Assembly: GCA_045634325.1 (NCBI GenBank) | Contig: JAZRAA010000040.1 | Location: forward strand, 61,600-125,599 | DNA: 64,000 nt | From: URNF01 sp045634325 | GTDB lineage: Bacteria > Bacillota > Clostridia > Oscillospirales > Acutalibacteraceae | Direction of reading: 5' to 3' | Shown: one piece after another, positions 15,847 to 24,888 of the stretch | Layout of the letters: the number at the start of each line of letters is the position of its first letter | Position numbering within the stretch: the first letter of the stretch is position 1 | Notes under the pieces: model-generated | Told to the model about the DNA's origin: nothing | Database searches by the model: none | What the model saw: the letters and a program-made list of their open reading frames with translations, nothing else | Translations under genes and position numbers: made by a program

Positions 15847-18132
15847 TCACGCAAAAGTGACATCAATTTCACCATTCTCGCCCACATCTGCGGTAATAAC
15901 GGCGGGCGACGTCGGTGCCTTTTCCACCAAAACAGTGGCAATCGCATCCTCAATCTCCCGTCGAATGACATTGCGCAAATCACGTGCACCACGCTTTCCG
16001 CCGTGTGATTTCTTAGCTAAAACAGCGGCAACAGCAGGTGTAAAGGTGAATTTGATACCCTTATCTTTCAGCGGTTGTTCCAACTGCGACAGCATCAAAG
16101 CAGCAATTTTCTCAAAACTGTCAAGCGACAGCGGCGAGAAAAACACCACTTCGTCCACACGCCCAATAAATTCGGGTCGCAAGAATTCTCGCAACGCTTT
16201 CATCGCACGGTCTTTTGAAGCCTGCGCATCGGTTTTGCCAAAACCCATCAGCGTATCGGCAAACTGACTGCCCGCATTGGAAGTCATCACAATCACCGTG
16301 TTGGCAAAATTGACCACTCTGCCGTGTGCATCGGTGATTTTGCCTTCATCCAGAATTTGCAACAAAATATTGAGCACATCGGGATGCGCTTTTTCAATTT
16401 CGTCAAACAACAAAACAGAATATGGTTTGCGACGCACTTTTTCGGTGAGTTGTCCCGCTTCATCATACCCCACATAACCGGGCGGAGAACCAATAATACG
16501 GGAAACTGCGTGTTTTTCCATAAATTCCGACATATCCAGTCGAATCAATGTTTCGGGGGTGTCAAACAACTCGTTTGCAAGCACCTTGACCAGTTCGGTC
16601 TTGCCCACACCGGTAGAGCCGACAAAAATGAAAGATGCGGGACGCGGGATGGGACTGATTTGCACACGGGAACGGCGCACTGCCGCCGCTACCAAATGCA
16701 CCGCCTCGTCCTGACCGATGACCTTGTCACGCAACCGTTGTTCCAAAGCGGACAGTTTACCCAGTTCGCTTTGTTCAATTTTTGCGGCGGGAATACCCGT
16801 CCACAATTCAATCACCCGTGCCAAATGGGCATCGGTGACCGGTGCGTGTAACGCCGTTTCTTCCAACGCTTGTGCAGACTGCTGCGCTTGTAACAATTCC
16901 GCTCTGGTATGCGCCAATTGTTCATAATCTACCGCTTCTGCTTCCATCTGCGTTTTTTCGAGCGCTTGCAAGCGGTCGCATTCCTTTTGTATTGACGCAT
17001 ATTGCACCGCATCCTGATTAGCGAGCGAAGCCGCCGCAGATGCCTCGTCAATTAAATCGATTGCCTTATCCGGCAAAAAGCGGTCGGTAATATACCGTTC
17101 AGACAAAGTGACCGCACGATGCAAAATTTCATCCGACAACAAAACGCCATGATATTGCTCATACCGAGGGCGCAAACCTTTCAAAATGGCAACCGATTCC
17201 GCAACGGACGGTTCCTCCACCGTCACCGGTTGGAAACGGCGTTCGAGAGCTGCATCTTTTTCGATGTGCTTGCGGTATTCGTTAAACGTAGTGGCACCCA
17301 CCACCTGAATTTCGCCGCGAGAAAGTGCCGGTTTCATAATATTTGCCGCCGACATACTCCCCTCGGAATCACCGGTGCCCACCAAACTGTGCACCTCGTC
17401 AATGAAGAGGATAATATTGCCCTCCGCCTTGACTTCATCCAGCAAACCTTTGATGCGGCTTTCGAACTGTCCACGGAACTGTGTGCCCGCGACCAGTGCG
17501 GTCAAATCCAGCAAAAATACCTCTTTGTCCTGCAACCGCATCGGCACGTTGCCGTCAGCAATGCGTTGCGCCAAGCCCTCGGCAATCGCCGTTTTACCGA
17601 CACCGGGTTCGCCGATTAAGCAAGGATTGTTTTTGGTGCGGCGAGATAAAATCTGGGTGACACGATAGATTTCGTCTTCTCTGCCAATAACGGGGTCCAT
17701 ATTACCCGCTTTGGCTTTCGCGGTTAAATCATGACAATATTGATTGAGAAAACGACGTTTGCGTTCTTTCGGGTCGCCCTCTTTTCCTTTTTTATCCTTT
17801 TTGCCTTTTTGCGAAGCATGCATACCATTTTCCGGTGACATACCACCAAACAAATTTTGCAAAAACGGAAACACCGGCGCACCACCCGCACTGAAATTCT
17901 CATCCTCGTCGGTTTGCGCGAGTTCACCGCCCATCATTTCCTGCATCTGATTTTCCATTTGTTCGATGTCCTCTTCATCCACACCGAATTTATCCAGCAT
18001 GTCGGTCACCGATTTGATGTTGAGTGCTTTTGCACAGGTGAGGCAATAGCCCTCGTTGATAACTTTTTCTCCCTCCATGCGCGTCACAAACACCACGGCA
18101 GGACGCTTTTGACAACGGGAACACAAGGTCAT
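15847..18132 (-). CDS. Clp/Hsp100 ATPase with N-terminal zinc finger (ClpE/ClpC type)
   Basis: A 761-residue double AAA+ unfoldase that would feed proteins to ClpP or disaggregate them. Residues 4-35 hold a four-cysteine zinc finger (CSRC ... CLTC), as in ClpE and in place of the usual ClpC repeat domain. Then come an acidic linker, AAA-1 with GEPGVGKTA and LFIDEVHSL, a short coiled-coil middle domain, and AAA-2 with GSTGVGKTE, LLFDEIEKAHPDV and arginine-finger regions. No CtsR operator is evident, because the gene is the distal member of a long directon. ClpE is the closest named type, but the gene symbol is left open. Confidence 0.9.
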   Translation of the reverse strand: MTLCSRCQKRPAVVFVTRMEGEKVINEGYCLTCAKALNIKSVTDMLDKFGVDEEDIEQMENQMQEMMGGELAQTDEDENFSAGGAPVFPFLQNLFGGMSPENGMHASQKGKKDKKGKEGDPKERKRRFLNQYCHDLTAKAKAGNMDPVIGREDEIYRVTQILSRRTKNNPCLIGEPGVGKTAIAEGLAQRIADGNVPMRLQDKEVFLLDLTALVAGTQFRGQFESRIKGLLDEVKAEGNIILFIDEVHSLVGTGDSEGSMSAANIMKPALSRGEIQVVGATTFNEYRKHIEKDAALERRFQPVTVEEPSVAESVAILKGLRPRYEQYHGVLLSDEILHRAVTLSERYITDRFLPDKAIDLIDEASAAASLANQDAVQYASIQKECDRLQALEKTQMEAEAVDYEQLAHTRAELLQAQQSAQALEETALHAPVTDAHLARVIELWTGIPAAKIEQSELGKLSALEQRLRDKVIGQDEAVHLVAAAVRRSRVQISPIPRPASFIFVGSTGVGKTELVKVLANELFDTPETLIRLDMSEFMEKHAVSRIIGSPPGYVGYDEAGQLTEKVRRKPYSVLLFDEIEKAHPDVLNILLQILDEGKITDAHGRVVNFANTVIVMTSNAGSQFADTLMGFGKTDAQASKDRAMKALREFLRPEFIGRVDEVVFFSPLSLDSFEKIAALMLSQLEQPLKDKGIKFTFTPAVAAVLAKKSHGGKRGARDLRNVIRREIEDAIATVLVEKAPTSPAVITADVGENGEIDVTFA

Positions 18133-18138
18133 GAACGG

Positions 18139-18741
18139 TTACTCCCCTTCCGAAACAGACGCGCCCTCTTGCACGGGCGCAGAAATTGTTTTACGAATAC
18201 TAATAAATAACAACAAATACCGTATGAATGCAAATAACATTAACAAACCCACGAGTATCACCAACGCAAGCAATAATTGTGCGGGCATATCTTTCCACAA
18301 CACAATCGCCGCCACGCTGACATAAAACACCACGGTGGAAACCTTGCCATACCACTTAGAAGCACGCATTTCACTGCCGCGGCTGAGCAATATTAGACCG
18401 CCAAGTCCTTGCAGACTTTCCTTCACAACGCAGATGAGCAATAACGGTAAGAACGCCGTATACTGTGTCGCCAAGCAAATCATCACCGCAACCTGCGTCA
18501 ATTTATCTGCAATGGGGTCAAGCAGTTTGCCGATTTCACTTTCTTGATGAAATTTGCGCGCGATATACCCGTCAAAGCAGTCGGTCAGCCCCGACAACAC
18601 CAACAAGCCAAACGCCGCATACTGCATGATATCATCAGCGGTATTGCGACTCCAAATATACATCACAATGAATATCGGCAAAATCGCAATGCGAATCAGC
18701 GACAATACATTTGGAATGGTCCACTTCCACTGTAATTGCAT
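18139..18741 (-). CDS. CDP-alcohol phosphatidyltransferase family protein
   Basis: A 200-residue membrane enzyme with about five helices and the complete family motif DCFDGYIARKFHQESEIGKLLDPIADK (D..DG..AR...G...D...D), so it is likely active. It would transfer a phosphatidyl group from CDP-diacylglycerol to an alcohol. A second, more typical PgsA is encoded at 46226-46810, so this copy may be a cardiolipin or other phospholipid synthase. GGGAGG precedes the ATG. Lies between cvpA and the Clp gene. Confidence 0.87.
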   Translation of the reverse strand: MQLQWKWTIPNVLSLIRIAILPIFIVMYIWSRNTADDIMQYAAFGLLVLSGLTDCFDGYIARKFHQESEIGKLLDPIADKLTQVAVMICLATQYTAFLPLLLICVVKESLQGLGGLILLSRGSEMRASKWYGKVSTVVFYVSVAAIVLWKDMPAQLLLALVILVGLLMLFAFIRYLLLFISIRKTISAPVQEGASVSEGE

Positions 18742-18772
18742 GAGAAAATCCTCCCGAGAGTCTTTTACTCTC

Positions 18773-19522
18773 TTATTTTATCAACAAATCTAACCATCCG
18801 TCACCCACACTGAGCACCGGATTATTATTGGCAATTAACTCGAACAAAATGCTTTGCTCGATAGTCTGTTGTGAAATGAAGGCATCCGCAGCGGTAAAGC
18901 CGGCAATCAACTGCACCACAGTCGTAAGTAACAGCACCCACAAAACGCCTTTTAAGGCACCGAGTATACCGCCCAGCACTCCATCCAAACCTTTGAGCGG
19001 AGTGATGCGTATAAGCTTGCTGATTAAGCGTGTGAGCAAAGCGGCGACAACCAACAATACCAGCAATAAGATGATGCCCACCGCATACCGCAACACCACC
19101 GTTGCCACCGGTCTGACCACCTGTTGTTCTACCGTGGTCGCAACCTGCATACCGACACCGGCAGTACCATTGTCCACAATCGTCAGCGCAGAGTCGGAGA
19201 GAGAAATGTTATTCTTATCCAACAAATCCTGCACAAAGGATGGCAAGGCTTGTTGGACTTCATCCAAATTATTCCCAATAACAGTCGAGCCCGTATTGGC
19301 AATCGCATCATTCACGCTGGTTTCCACGGCGGTAATCACCGGTTTTTGCACAAAAGCACTGTAAATACCGTTAGCGAGTGGCTGGCTGAGCGTGACCGCC
19401 AAAATCACCGCCGCAACAATACCAACTAAACCGATAATGCTTCTCACAAAACCAATTTTGCGTCCGTGCAAAACGAGGCATACAAAAATCAGTATAACCG
19501 CTATATCTAATATGTATCCCAT
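18773..19522 (-). CDS. CvpA family membrane protein
   Basis: A 249-residue protein with four membrane helices arranged as in CvpA (colicin V production) proteins: two N-terminal helices with LVLHGRKIGFVRSIIGLVG, a long loop (about residues 60-125), then VVLRYAVGIILLLVLLVVAALLTRLIS and GILGALKGVLWVLLLTTV. The second in-frame ATG (19522) is preferred because AGGAGG lies eight bases before it. The molecular function of the family is not known; in Bacillota it is often near DNA repair or division genes. Confidence 0.82.
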   Translation of the reverse strand: MGYILDIAVILIFVCLVLHGRKIGFVRSIIGLVGIVAAVILAVTLSQPLANGIYSAFVQKPVITAVETSVNDAIANTGSTVIGNNLDEVQQALPSFVQDLLDKNNISLSDSALTIVDNGTAGVGMQVATTVEQQVVRPVATVVLRYAVGIILLLVLLVVAALLTRLISKLIRITPLKGLDGVLGGILGALKGVLWVLLLTTVVQLIAGFTAADAFISQQTIEQSILFELIANNNPVLSVGDGWLDLLIK

Positions 19523-19539
19523 ATCCATTTCCTCCTATC

Positions 19540-20712
19540 CTATACGGTATATTGTGACAACACTTGTAATCCTAAAATCATCACACGACTACCGACACGA
19601 GCAACACGATTGCCATCCGCAGCAACCGATATCGTATCTGCAAAACCACGTGCATTCACCTGATATAACATACCGTCTGTCAACACCTGATACGTGTTAT
19701 TCACCACCGACATGTCACGGCAAGCACCTTCAATATTGCCCGAAAACGCCACCGACCCATCGGTTTTAATATATGACACCGTGCCGCCGGATGCCGCGCC
19801 ATACGGCTTTGTCACCACCGCAACACTCTTATCACCAATTGCAAACGACATCAGTTCTCCATCTGTAAAGGTGTACTGCTTGCATGTGCCTTTTTTGGGT
19901 TGATACATCCAAACACTATTATCCGATACCGCGGCAATGACCACATCGGTTAAATACTCCAAACGACATATCATGGTATCCCTTTCAGAATAACTGTAGA
20001 GCGGTTTTTCGGATGCGGAAGACAAGGACAACACCTCAATACCACTGCGCATTGCACCCTGTTCTGCGCCAACGGTGGCGATTGCCACGTCTTTGCCGCT
20101 AGGTGAAAATGCCACATCCGCAATCAAACTGCTGCATAAACGCTCATATATCAAATCGCCGTGCACCGAATACACCAACAATTTCGCATTATATCCCTGC
20201 TGCGCAGCAGTGACAACCGCGACACTTCCGTTCGTGTGTACCGCAGCGGTCAGAATATCATACTCAGTGGTTATGGTAAACAGCGTTTTAGAACGCATCT
20301 CCAGTTGCAAGCGTTTGCCGCCGCTTTCCGCCAGCAACACATATTTTCCTGCCGTGCGCAACAACGGTGCTGTATAAGAATGGGTGCGGCGCATCACCTC
20401 TTTGCCCTGCATATTCAACATAGTAACATACGTGTCACTCAGCAAAACAACGCAACTGTCCGCGGTATCCATTTGATAAATCGGACTGCCCGACACATCC
20501 ACGGGATACCCGTTTGTTTCTCCCTCGGTAAATAAGTTGCCGATTTGCGGTACTAATGCCGCAGGCGACAGTTTATCCCAGTTACGCACCAACGTAGCAA
20601 CCAACACAGCCACAAGCGCGACCACGCCCAAACGCAACCAAAAACGTCGTCTGCGACGTACACGACGGCTATGGCGTTGTGTGCTTTCTTGTTTACGCTT
20701 TCTCGCTCCCAT
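19540..20712 (-). CDS. DUF5711 family membrane-anchored beta-propeller-like protein
   Basis: A 390-residue protein with a very basic N-terminus (RRVRRRRRFW), one helix at about 28-45 and an extracytoplasmic region. That region is a series of short beta repeats such as VVLLSDTYVTMLNMQGKEVMR, KLLVYSVHGDLIYE and SIAVVTK-like strands, suggesting a WD40/PQQ-like propeller. It matches DUF5711, a clostridial family of unknown role usually encoded beside cvpA, as here. The start overlaps truA by 20 bases with AGGAGG upstream. Confidence 0.75.
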   Translation of the reverse strand: MGARKRKQESTQRHSRRVRRRRRFWLRLGVVALVAVLVATLVRNWDKLSPAALVPQIGNLFTEGETNGYPVDVSGSPIYQMDTADSCVVLLSDTYVTMLNMQGKEVMRRTHSYTAPLLRTAGKYVLLAESGGKRLQLEMRSKTLFTITTEYDILTAAVHTNGSVAVVTAAQQGYNAKLLVYSVHGDLIYERLCSSLIADVAFSPSGKDVAIATVGAEQGAMRSGIEVLSLSSASEKPLYSYSERDTMICRLEYLTDVVIAAVSDNSVWMYQPKKGTCKQYTFTDGELMSFAIGDKSVAVVTKPYGAASGGTVSYIKTDGSVAFSGNIEGACRDMSVVNNTYQVLTDGMLYQVNARGFADTISVAADGNRVARVGSRVMILGLQVLSQYTV

Positions 20713-21463
20713 GTGGGACTGTCACCTCCTCATAAAACACTTTTTCGAGTCGCAACCCTTTTGCGGGGGCAGTGGTGCCTGCCATTTCACGCTTACCGGT
20801 ATGTAACGCTGTTTCAATGGCATCGGGCGACAGTCTTCCCGCCGCCATATCAAGCAAGGTGCCCACCATAATGCGCACCATATTATACAAAAATCCGTTT
20901 GCTTCCACCGTAAAAGTGACCATATCACCCTGACGCTCCACAGAAAATGCGGTCACGGTACGCACTGCATCCGACGTATCTGCACCCGCAGCGCAAAACG
21001 CCGAAAAATCGTGGGTGCCGACATACGCCTGTGCGAAACGGTGCAACCGTTCCGCATCCAACGGATACGGATGCTTGGTCACAAATTTATCGGTGAATGG
21101 GTTGCGGCAGTGAGAATTCCAGACACGGTAACAATACCGCTTGCCGCGCGCGGCATACCGTGGATGAAAATCGGCAGGCACTTCTTTACAATCGTACACC
21201 GCGACATCCTCCGGCAGATGCATATTGAGCGCTAACGGCATTTTATAGGCGGAAATATCACTATCCGTGTCAAAGGTACAGCAAAACATTTCGGCGTGCA
21301 CACCGGTATCGGTGCGACTGCAACCAATCACGCCTGCACGGGTGCCCGTCAACGCCTCGATGGCATCCTGTAAGGTTTCTTGCACCGATACGGCATTAGG
21401 TTGCACCTGCCATCCATGATAGGCGGTTCCGTCATACCGCAATGTCAGCAACAACCTTCTCAC
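20693..21463 (-). CDS. truA: tRNA pseudouridine(38-40) synthase TruA
   Basis: TruA modifies uridines 38-40 in the anticodon arm. The 256-residue protein starts at a GTG eight bases after AAGGAG and shows LRYDGTAYHGWQVQPN, the catalytic aspartate in GCSRTDTGVHA, RGKRYCYRVWN and FLYNMVRIMVGTLLD. Standard length. It sits downstream of the ECF transporter genes, a common arrangement with ribosomal-protein/ecf clusters in Bacillota. Confidence 0.96.
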   Translation of the reverse strand: MRRLLLTLRYDGTAYHGWQVQPNAVSVQETLQDAIEALTGTRAGVIGCSRTDTGVHAEMFCCTFDTDSDISAYKMPLALNMHLPEDVAVYDCKEVPADFHPRYAARGKRYCYRVWNSHCRNPFTDKFVTKHPYPLDAERLHRFAQAYVGTHDFSAFCAAGADTSDAVRTVTAFSVERQGDMVTFTVEANGFLYNMVRIMVGTLLDMAAGRLSPDAIETALHTGKREMAGTTAPAKGLRLEKVFYEEVTVPHGSEKA

Positions 21464-21476
21464 TTTCGCATCTCCT

Positions 21477-22292
21477 TTACAAAACCGGTTTCACAATCAC
21501 GTTCAAAAGAATAAAACCCACAAGCACAACCGTGCATACGGTGAACGCAATATAATCTCTCGCCGCCAAATGCAAGATTTTCATACGTGTTCTGCCGTCG
21601 CCGCCCTGATAACAGCGACATTCCATCGCAGTCGCCAGTTCATACGCACGACGGAAAGAGGAAGCGAGCAACGGAATCAGAATGGGTATCATCGCCCGCA
21701 CACGTTGTAACAGTTTTCCGCTTTCCAAATCCGCACCACGCGCTTTTTGGGCAGACATGATTTTGTCCGTTTCTTCAATCAGCGTCGGGATAAAACGCAA
21801 CGCAATGGTCATCATCATCGCAAGGTCATGCACCGGCACACGCAACACTTTGAGCGGTTTTAACAGCCGTTCCAGTGCATCGGTCAATGCCGTTGGCGGC
21901 GTGGTGTAAGTCAGCAATGAACTACCTGCAATCAAACACAAAATACGCACTACAATAAACGCGGCGGTGACAAAACCACCGGTATGGATTTCAAAAATCC
22001 ACCACCGTGCCAACAAAGCACCTTGTTTGACATAGAAAATATTGATTGCGGAAGTAAACAAAATAATGGGCACGATGGGTCGTATGCTTTTGAGTACCAA
22101 ACGTGTCGGCAAACCCGAGAGGGAGATGCTCAAAAACAAAAACGCCACTGCACCGCCGAGTCCATACCAGTTTTTGGGTATAAACACCATGCAAATCCAC
22201 AAAATCGTTAAAACGAGTTTCATGCGTGGGTCTAACCGATGCAAAAGCGACTTGGCGGGGAAATATTGCCCCATAGTAATATCTTTCAGCAT
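21477..22292 (-). CDS. ecfT: ECF transporter transmembrane component EcfT
   Basis: EcfT is the membrane scaffold that couples the two ATPases to interchangeable substrate-binding S components for vitamin uptake. The 271-residue protein has about five helices and the two coupling motifs QKARGADLE and ATAMECRCYQGG that contact the ATPases. Its start overlaps the ecfA2 end by seven bases. No S component lies next to it, so this is the shared (group II) module serving several vitamins. Confidence 0.95.
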   Translation of the reverse strand: MLKDITMGQYFPAKSLLHRLDPRMKLVLTILWICMVFIPKNWYGLGGAVAFLFLSISLSGLPTRLVLKSIRPIVPIILFTSAINIFYVKQGALLARWWIFEIHTGGFVTAAFIVVRILCLIAGSSLLTYTTPPTALTDALERLLKPLKVLRVPVHDLAMMMTIALRFIPTLIEETDKIMSAQKARGADLESGKLLQRVRAMIPILIPLLASSFRRAYELATAMECRCYQGGDGRTRMKILHLAARDYIAFTVCTVVLVGFILLNVIVKPVL

Positions 22293-23140
22293 GTGCCCAC
22301 CCCCTTTTCACGGAGATAGGCTGTCAGCTTTTCTGTCGCGGCCTCCACCGTAAAAGCATCGGCATCCAGCCCCAACATATTCAATATACGCGCAACCGAG
22401 GGTACCGATAACCCCATTTGTTGCAGTTGGTCGGCATGTGAAAACACCGCTTGCACGGTATCATACATCTGCACCCGACTGTGTTGCATGACCAACACTT
22501 TATCCGCCATGCGCGCGACGTCTTCCATGCTATGCGACACCATCAACACAGTGGCGTTGTGCGTTTTACGATAATCGTCAATACGCTCTAACAAAACGTC
22601 CCTTCCATGCGGGTCGAGTCCTGCTGTGGGTTCATCGAGCACCAACACCTCGGGTTGCATGGCAAGCACACCCGCAATTGCCGCACGTCGTTTTTCACCG
22701 CCGGACAAATCAAAAGGAGATTTTTCCAACAGGTCACGTGACAATCCGATTGTGTCAGCCGCTTCCAACACACGCTCGTCTATCTCGCATTTGGAGAGTC
22801 CCATATTAGCGGGGCCAAAAGCTATATCTTTATACACCGTTTCTGCAAACAGCTGATGCTCGGGGTATTGAAACACCATACCCACTTTAAAACGGACATC
22901 CCGTATCTTTTTAGGGTCTGCCCAAATATCTTTTCCGTGCAACAACACCTGACCGGAAACCGGTTTGAGCAAACCGTTTAAATGTTGTACCAACGTGGAT
23001 TTGCCACTGCCGGTATGGCCGATAATGGCGGTTAGCTCGCCGCTTTCAAATGCCACTGACACGTCTTTGAGTGCCGCATGCGCAAACGGCATGCCGTCCG
23101 CATAGGTATAACACACATTTTTCATTTCAAGAACGCTCAT
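22286..23140 (-). CDS. ecfA2: ECF transporter ATPase EcfA2
   Basis: The second ATPase of the energy-coupling module, 284 aa. Walker A GHTGSGKST, Q-loop VFQYPEHQLF, signature LSGGEKRR, Walker B VLVLDEPTAGLDPHG and switch His in VSHSMEDVA are present. The tail (residues 225-284) is the extra C-terminal region typical of EcfA proteins. The ATG overlaps the ecfA1 stop. Confidence 0.95.
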   Translation of the reverse strand: MSVLEMKNVCYTYADGMPFAHAALKDVSVAFESGELTAIIGHTGSGKSTLVQHLNGLLKPVSGQVLLHGKDIWADPKKIRDVRFKVGMVFQYPEHQLFAETVYKDIAFGPANMGLSKCEIDERVLEAADTIGLSRDLLEKSPFDLSGGEKRRAAIAGVLAMQPEVLVLDEPTAGLDPHGRDVLLERIDDYRKTHNATVLMVSHSMEDVARMADKVLVMQHSRVQMYDTVQAVFSHADQLQQMGLSVPSVARILNMLGLDADAFTVEAATEKLTAYLREKGVGTC

Positions 23141-23994
23141 TCGCCGTCACCTGCCTTTCGGACAAGTGCCGCAATTGCGGCGGCGCACTCTTCCTCGGTG
23201 AGCACCGCTTGCGGTAAATCAAATCCGGCTTTTCGTAAGCGATAAGCAAGTTCAGTGGGTTGCGGCACATCCAAACGCAATGCACGCAAAGTATCTACCT
23301 GCGCAAAAATTTCACGTGGTGTACCATCCAGACGGATAATGCCGTTATCCAACACAACCACGCGGTCTGCCGCCGCCGCTTCCGCCATGTAGTGCGTGAT
23401 GAGCACCACCGTCATCCCATGTTCGCGGTTAAGCATATGCACGGTATCCAACACCTCTTTGCGCCCTTGCGGGTCCAGCATAGCGGTGGGCTCGTCCAAC
23501 ACTAACACCTTTGGTTGCATGGCGAGCACACCCGCAATAGCAATACGCTGTTTTTGACCGCCCGACAGTTTGTGTGGCGCACTTTCTCGATGTTCGTACA
23601 TACCCACGGCACGCAAAGCATCATCCACACGTTTGCGGATTTCCTCCGACGGCACACCGATGTTTTCGGGGCCAAACGCCACGTCTTCTTCCACGATGGA
23701 CGAAACCAGTTGGTTGTCGGGGTTTTGCAGTACCATGCCTACCGTGCGACGAATTTCATACAACAACGCCTCATCCGCGGTGTCCATTCCCTGCACCCAC
23801 ACTTTGCCGCCACTGGGTAATAAAATGGCGTTAAAGTGTTTGGCGAGTGTAGATTTACCGCTACCATTAGAACCAAGCAACGCAACAAAGCTCCCCTGCT
23901 CAACGGTAAGGTCTACGCCCCGTAATACCGTTTGAGGAGCTTCATTTGCATACGCATATTTAAATTCCACATGTTGCGTGCTGATAATCTCCAT
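23137..23994 (-). CDS. ecfA1: ECF transporter ATPase EcfA1
   Basis: First ATPase of the ECF module. The ATG at 23994 (285 aa), four bases after GGAGG, gives the usual N-terminus MEIISTQHVEFKY; a longer frame would extend into the methyltransferase gene. Walker A GSNGSGKST, Q-loop VLQNPDNQLV, signature LSGGQKQR, Walker B VLVLDEPTAMLDPQG and the switch His in ITHYMAEA are intact. It forms one transcript with ecfA2 and ecfT. Confidence 0.95.
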   Translation of the reverse strand: MEIISTQHVEFKYAYANEAPQTVLRGVDLTVEQGSFVALLGSNGSGKSTLAKHFNAILLPSGGKVWVQGMDTADEALLYEIRRTVGMVLQNPDNQLVSSIVEEDVAFGPENIGVPSEEIRKRVDDALRAVGMYEHRESAPHKLSGGQKQRIAIAGVLAMQPKVLVLDEPTAMLDPQGRKEVLDTVHMLNREHGMTVVLITHYMAEAAAADRVVVLDNGIIRLDGTPREIFAQVDTLRALRLDVPQPTELAYRLRKAGFDLPQAVLTEEECAAAIAALVRKAGDGE

Positions 23995-24010
23995 GGTTCC
24001 TCCGAGAAAA

Positions 24011-24880
24011 CTACTTGGTTTCATGCCACATGGCAGTGGCGCCGCAAGGCAGTACCAAACCGCTTGCGCTGACCGGCAAACCAATTTCGTCCGCCGAAAA
24101 TGCACCGCCATATTTTTTATCCATCAGCGAAGCCAATATGTACTGCATCACCGACGGGGATAATCCTGTTGTATACGAGTTAATCAGGAAAAACAGCGGT
24201 GTGTCAGACAACAGTTTAACACATTCCGACACCAGCCCGTAAATCTGTTCTTCCAGTTTCCACACCTCGCCACCGGGACCTCTGCCGTAAGACGGCGGGT
24301 CCATCAAAATGGCATCGTAGGTATTACCACGGCGCAGTTCACGTTGCACAAACTTACCGCAATCGTCCACCAACCATCGCATCGGACGGTCGGCAAGGCC
24401 CGAATCTACTGCATTTTCACGTCCCCAAGAAACCATGCCTTTAGAGGCATCTACGTGGGTAACGTGCGCACCCGCCGCTATGCAAGCGAGGGTGGCGCCA
24501 CCGGTATACCCAAACAGGTTTAACACCCGAATGGGTCTACCGGCATTTTTAATAAATTCTGTCATTTTATCCCAATTCACAGCTTGTTCAGGGAATAAAC
24601 CGGTGTGCTTAAAACCCATCGGTTTCAAATTAAAGCGCAGGTCACCGTAACCGATTTGCCAACTCGCCGCTACCGAGCGAAACGTTTCCCAGTGTCCACC
24701 GCCCGTACCCGAACGCACGTACCGTGCGTGTGCCGTTTTCCAACGGGGGTCACGGCGCTCACTGCTCCATATAATCTGCGGATCGGGGCGAATCAAAATC
24801 ACGTCGCCCCACCGCTCCAATCGCTCGCCGTCACCGGCATCCAGCAATTCATAATCTTTCCAGTTATCTGCTACTCTCAT
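24011..24880 (-). CDS. Class I SAM-dependent methyltransferase (RlmI/RlmK-like)
   Basis: A 289-residue enzyme without the PUA domain of RlmI. It has GLFPEQAVNWD, the SAM-binding motif VLNLFGYTGGATLACIAAGA, VDASKGMVSWGREN (acidic end of beta-2), and the catalytic loop MDPPSYGRGPGGE, all typical of the Methyltrans_SAM family that methylates cytosine C5 in rRNA. Start taken as the ATG at 24880; a TTG at 24892 overlapping the glmM stop is also possible. The target RNA is not determined. Confidence 0.85.
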   Translation of the reverse strand: MRVADNWKDYELLDAGDGERLERWGDVILIRPDPQIIWSSERRDPRWKTAHARYVRSGTGGGHWETFRSVAASWQIGYGDLRFNLKPMGFKHTGLFPEQAVNWDKMTEFIKNAGRPIRVLNLFGYTGGATLACIAAGAHVTHVDASKGMVSWGRENAVDSGLADRPMRWLVDDCGKFVQRELRRGNTYDAILMDPPSYGRGPGGEVWKLEEQIYGLVSECVKLLSDTPLFFLINSYTTGLSPSVMQYILASLMDKKYGGAFSADEIGLPVSASGLVLPCGATAMWHETK

Positions 24881-24888
24881 GTTTTTTG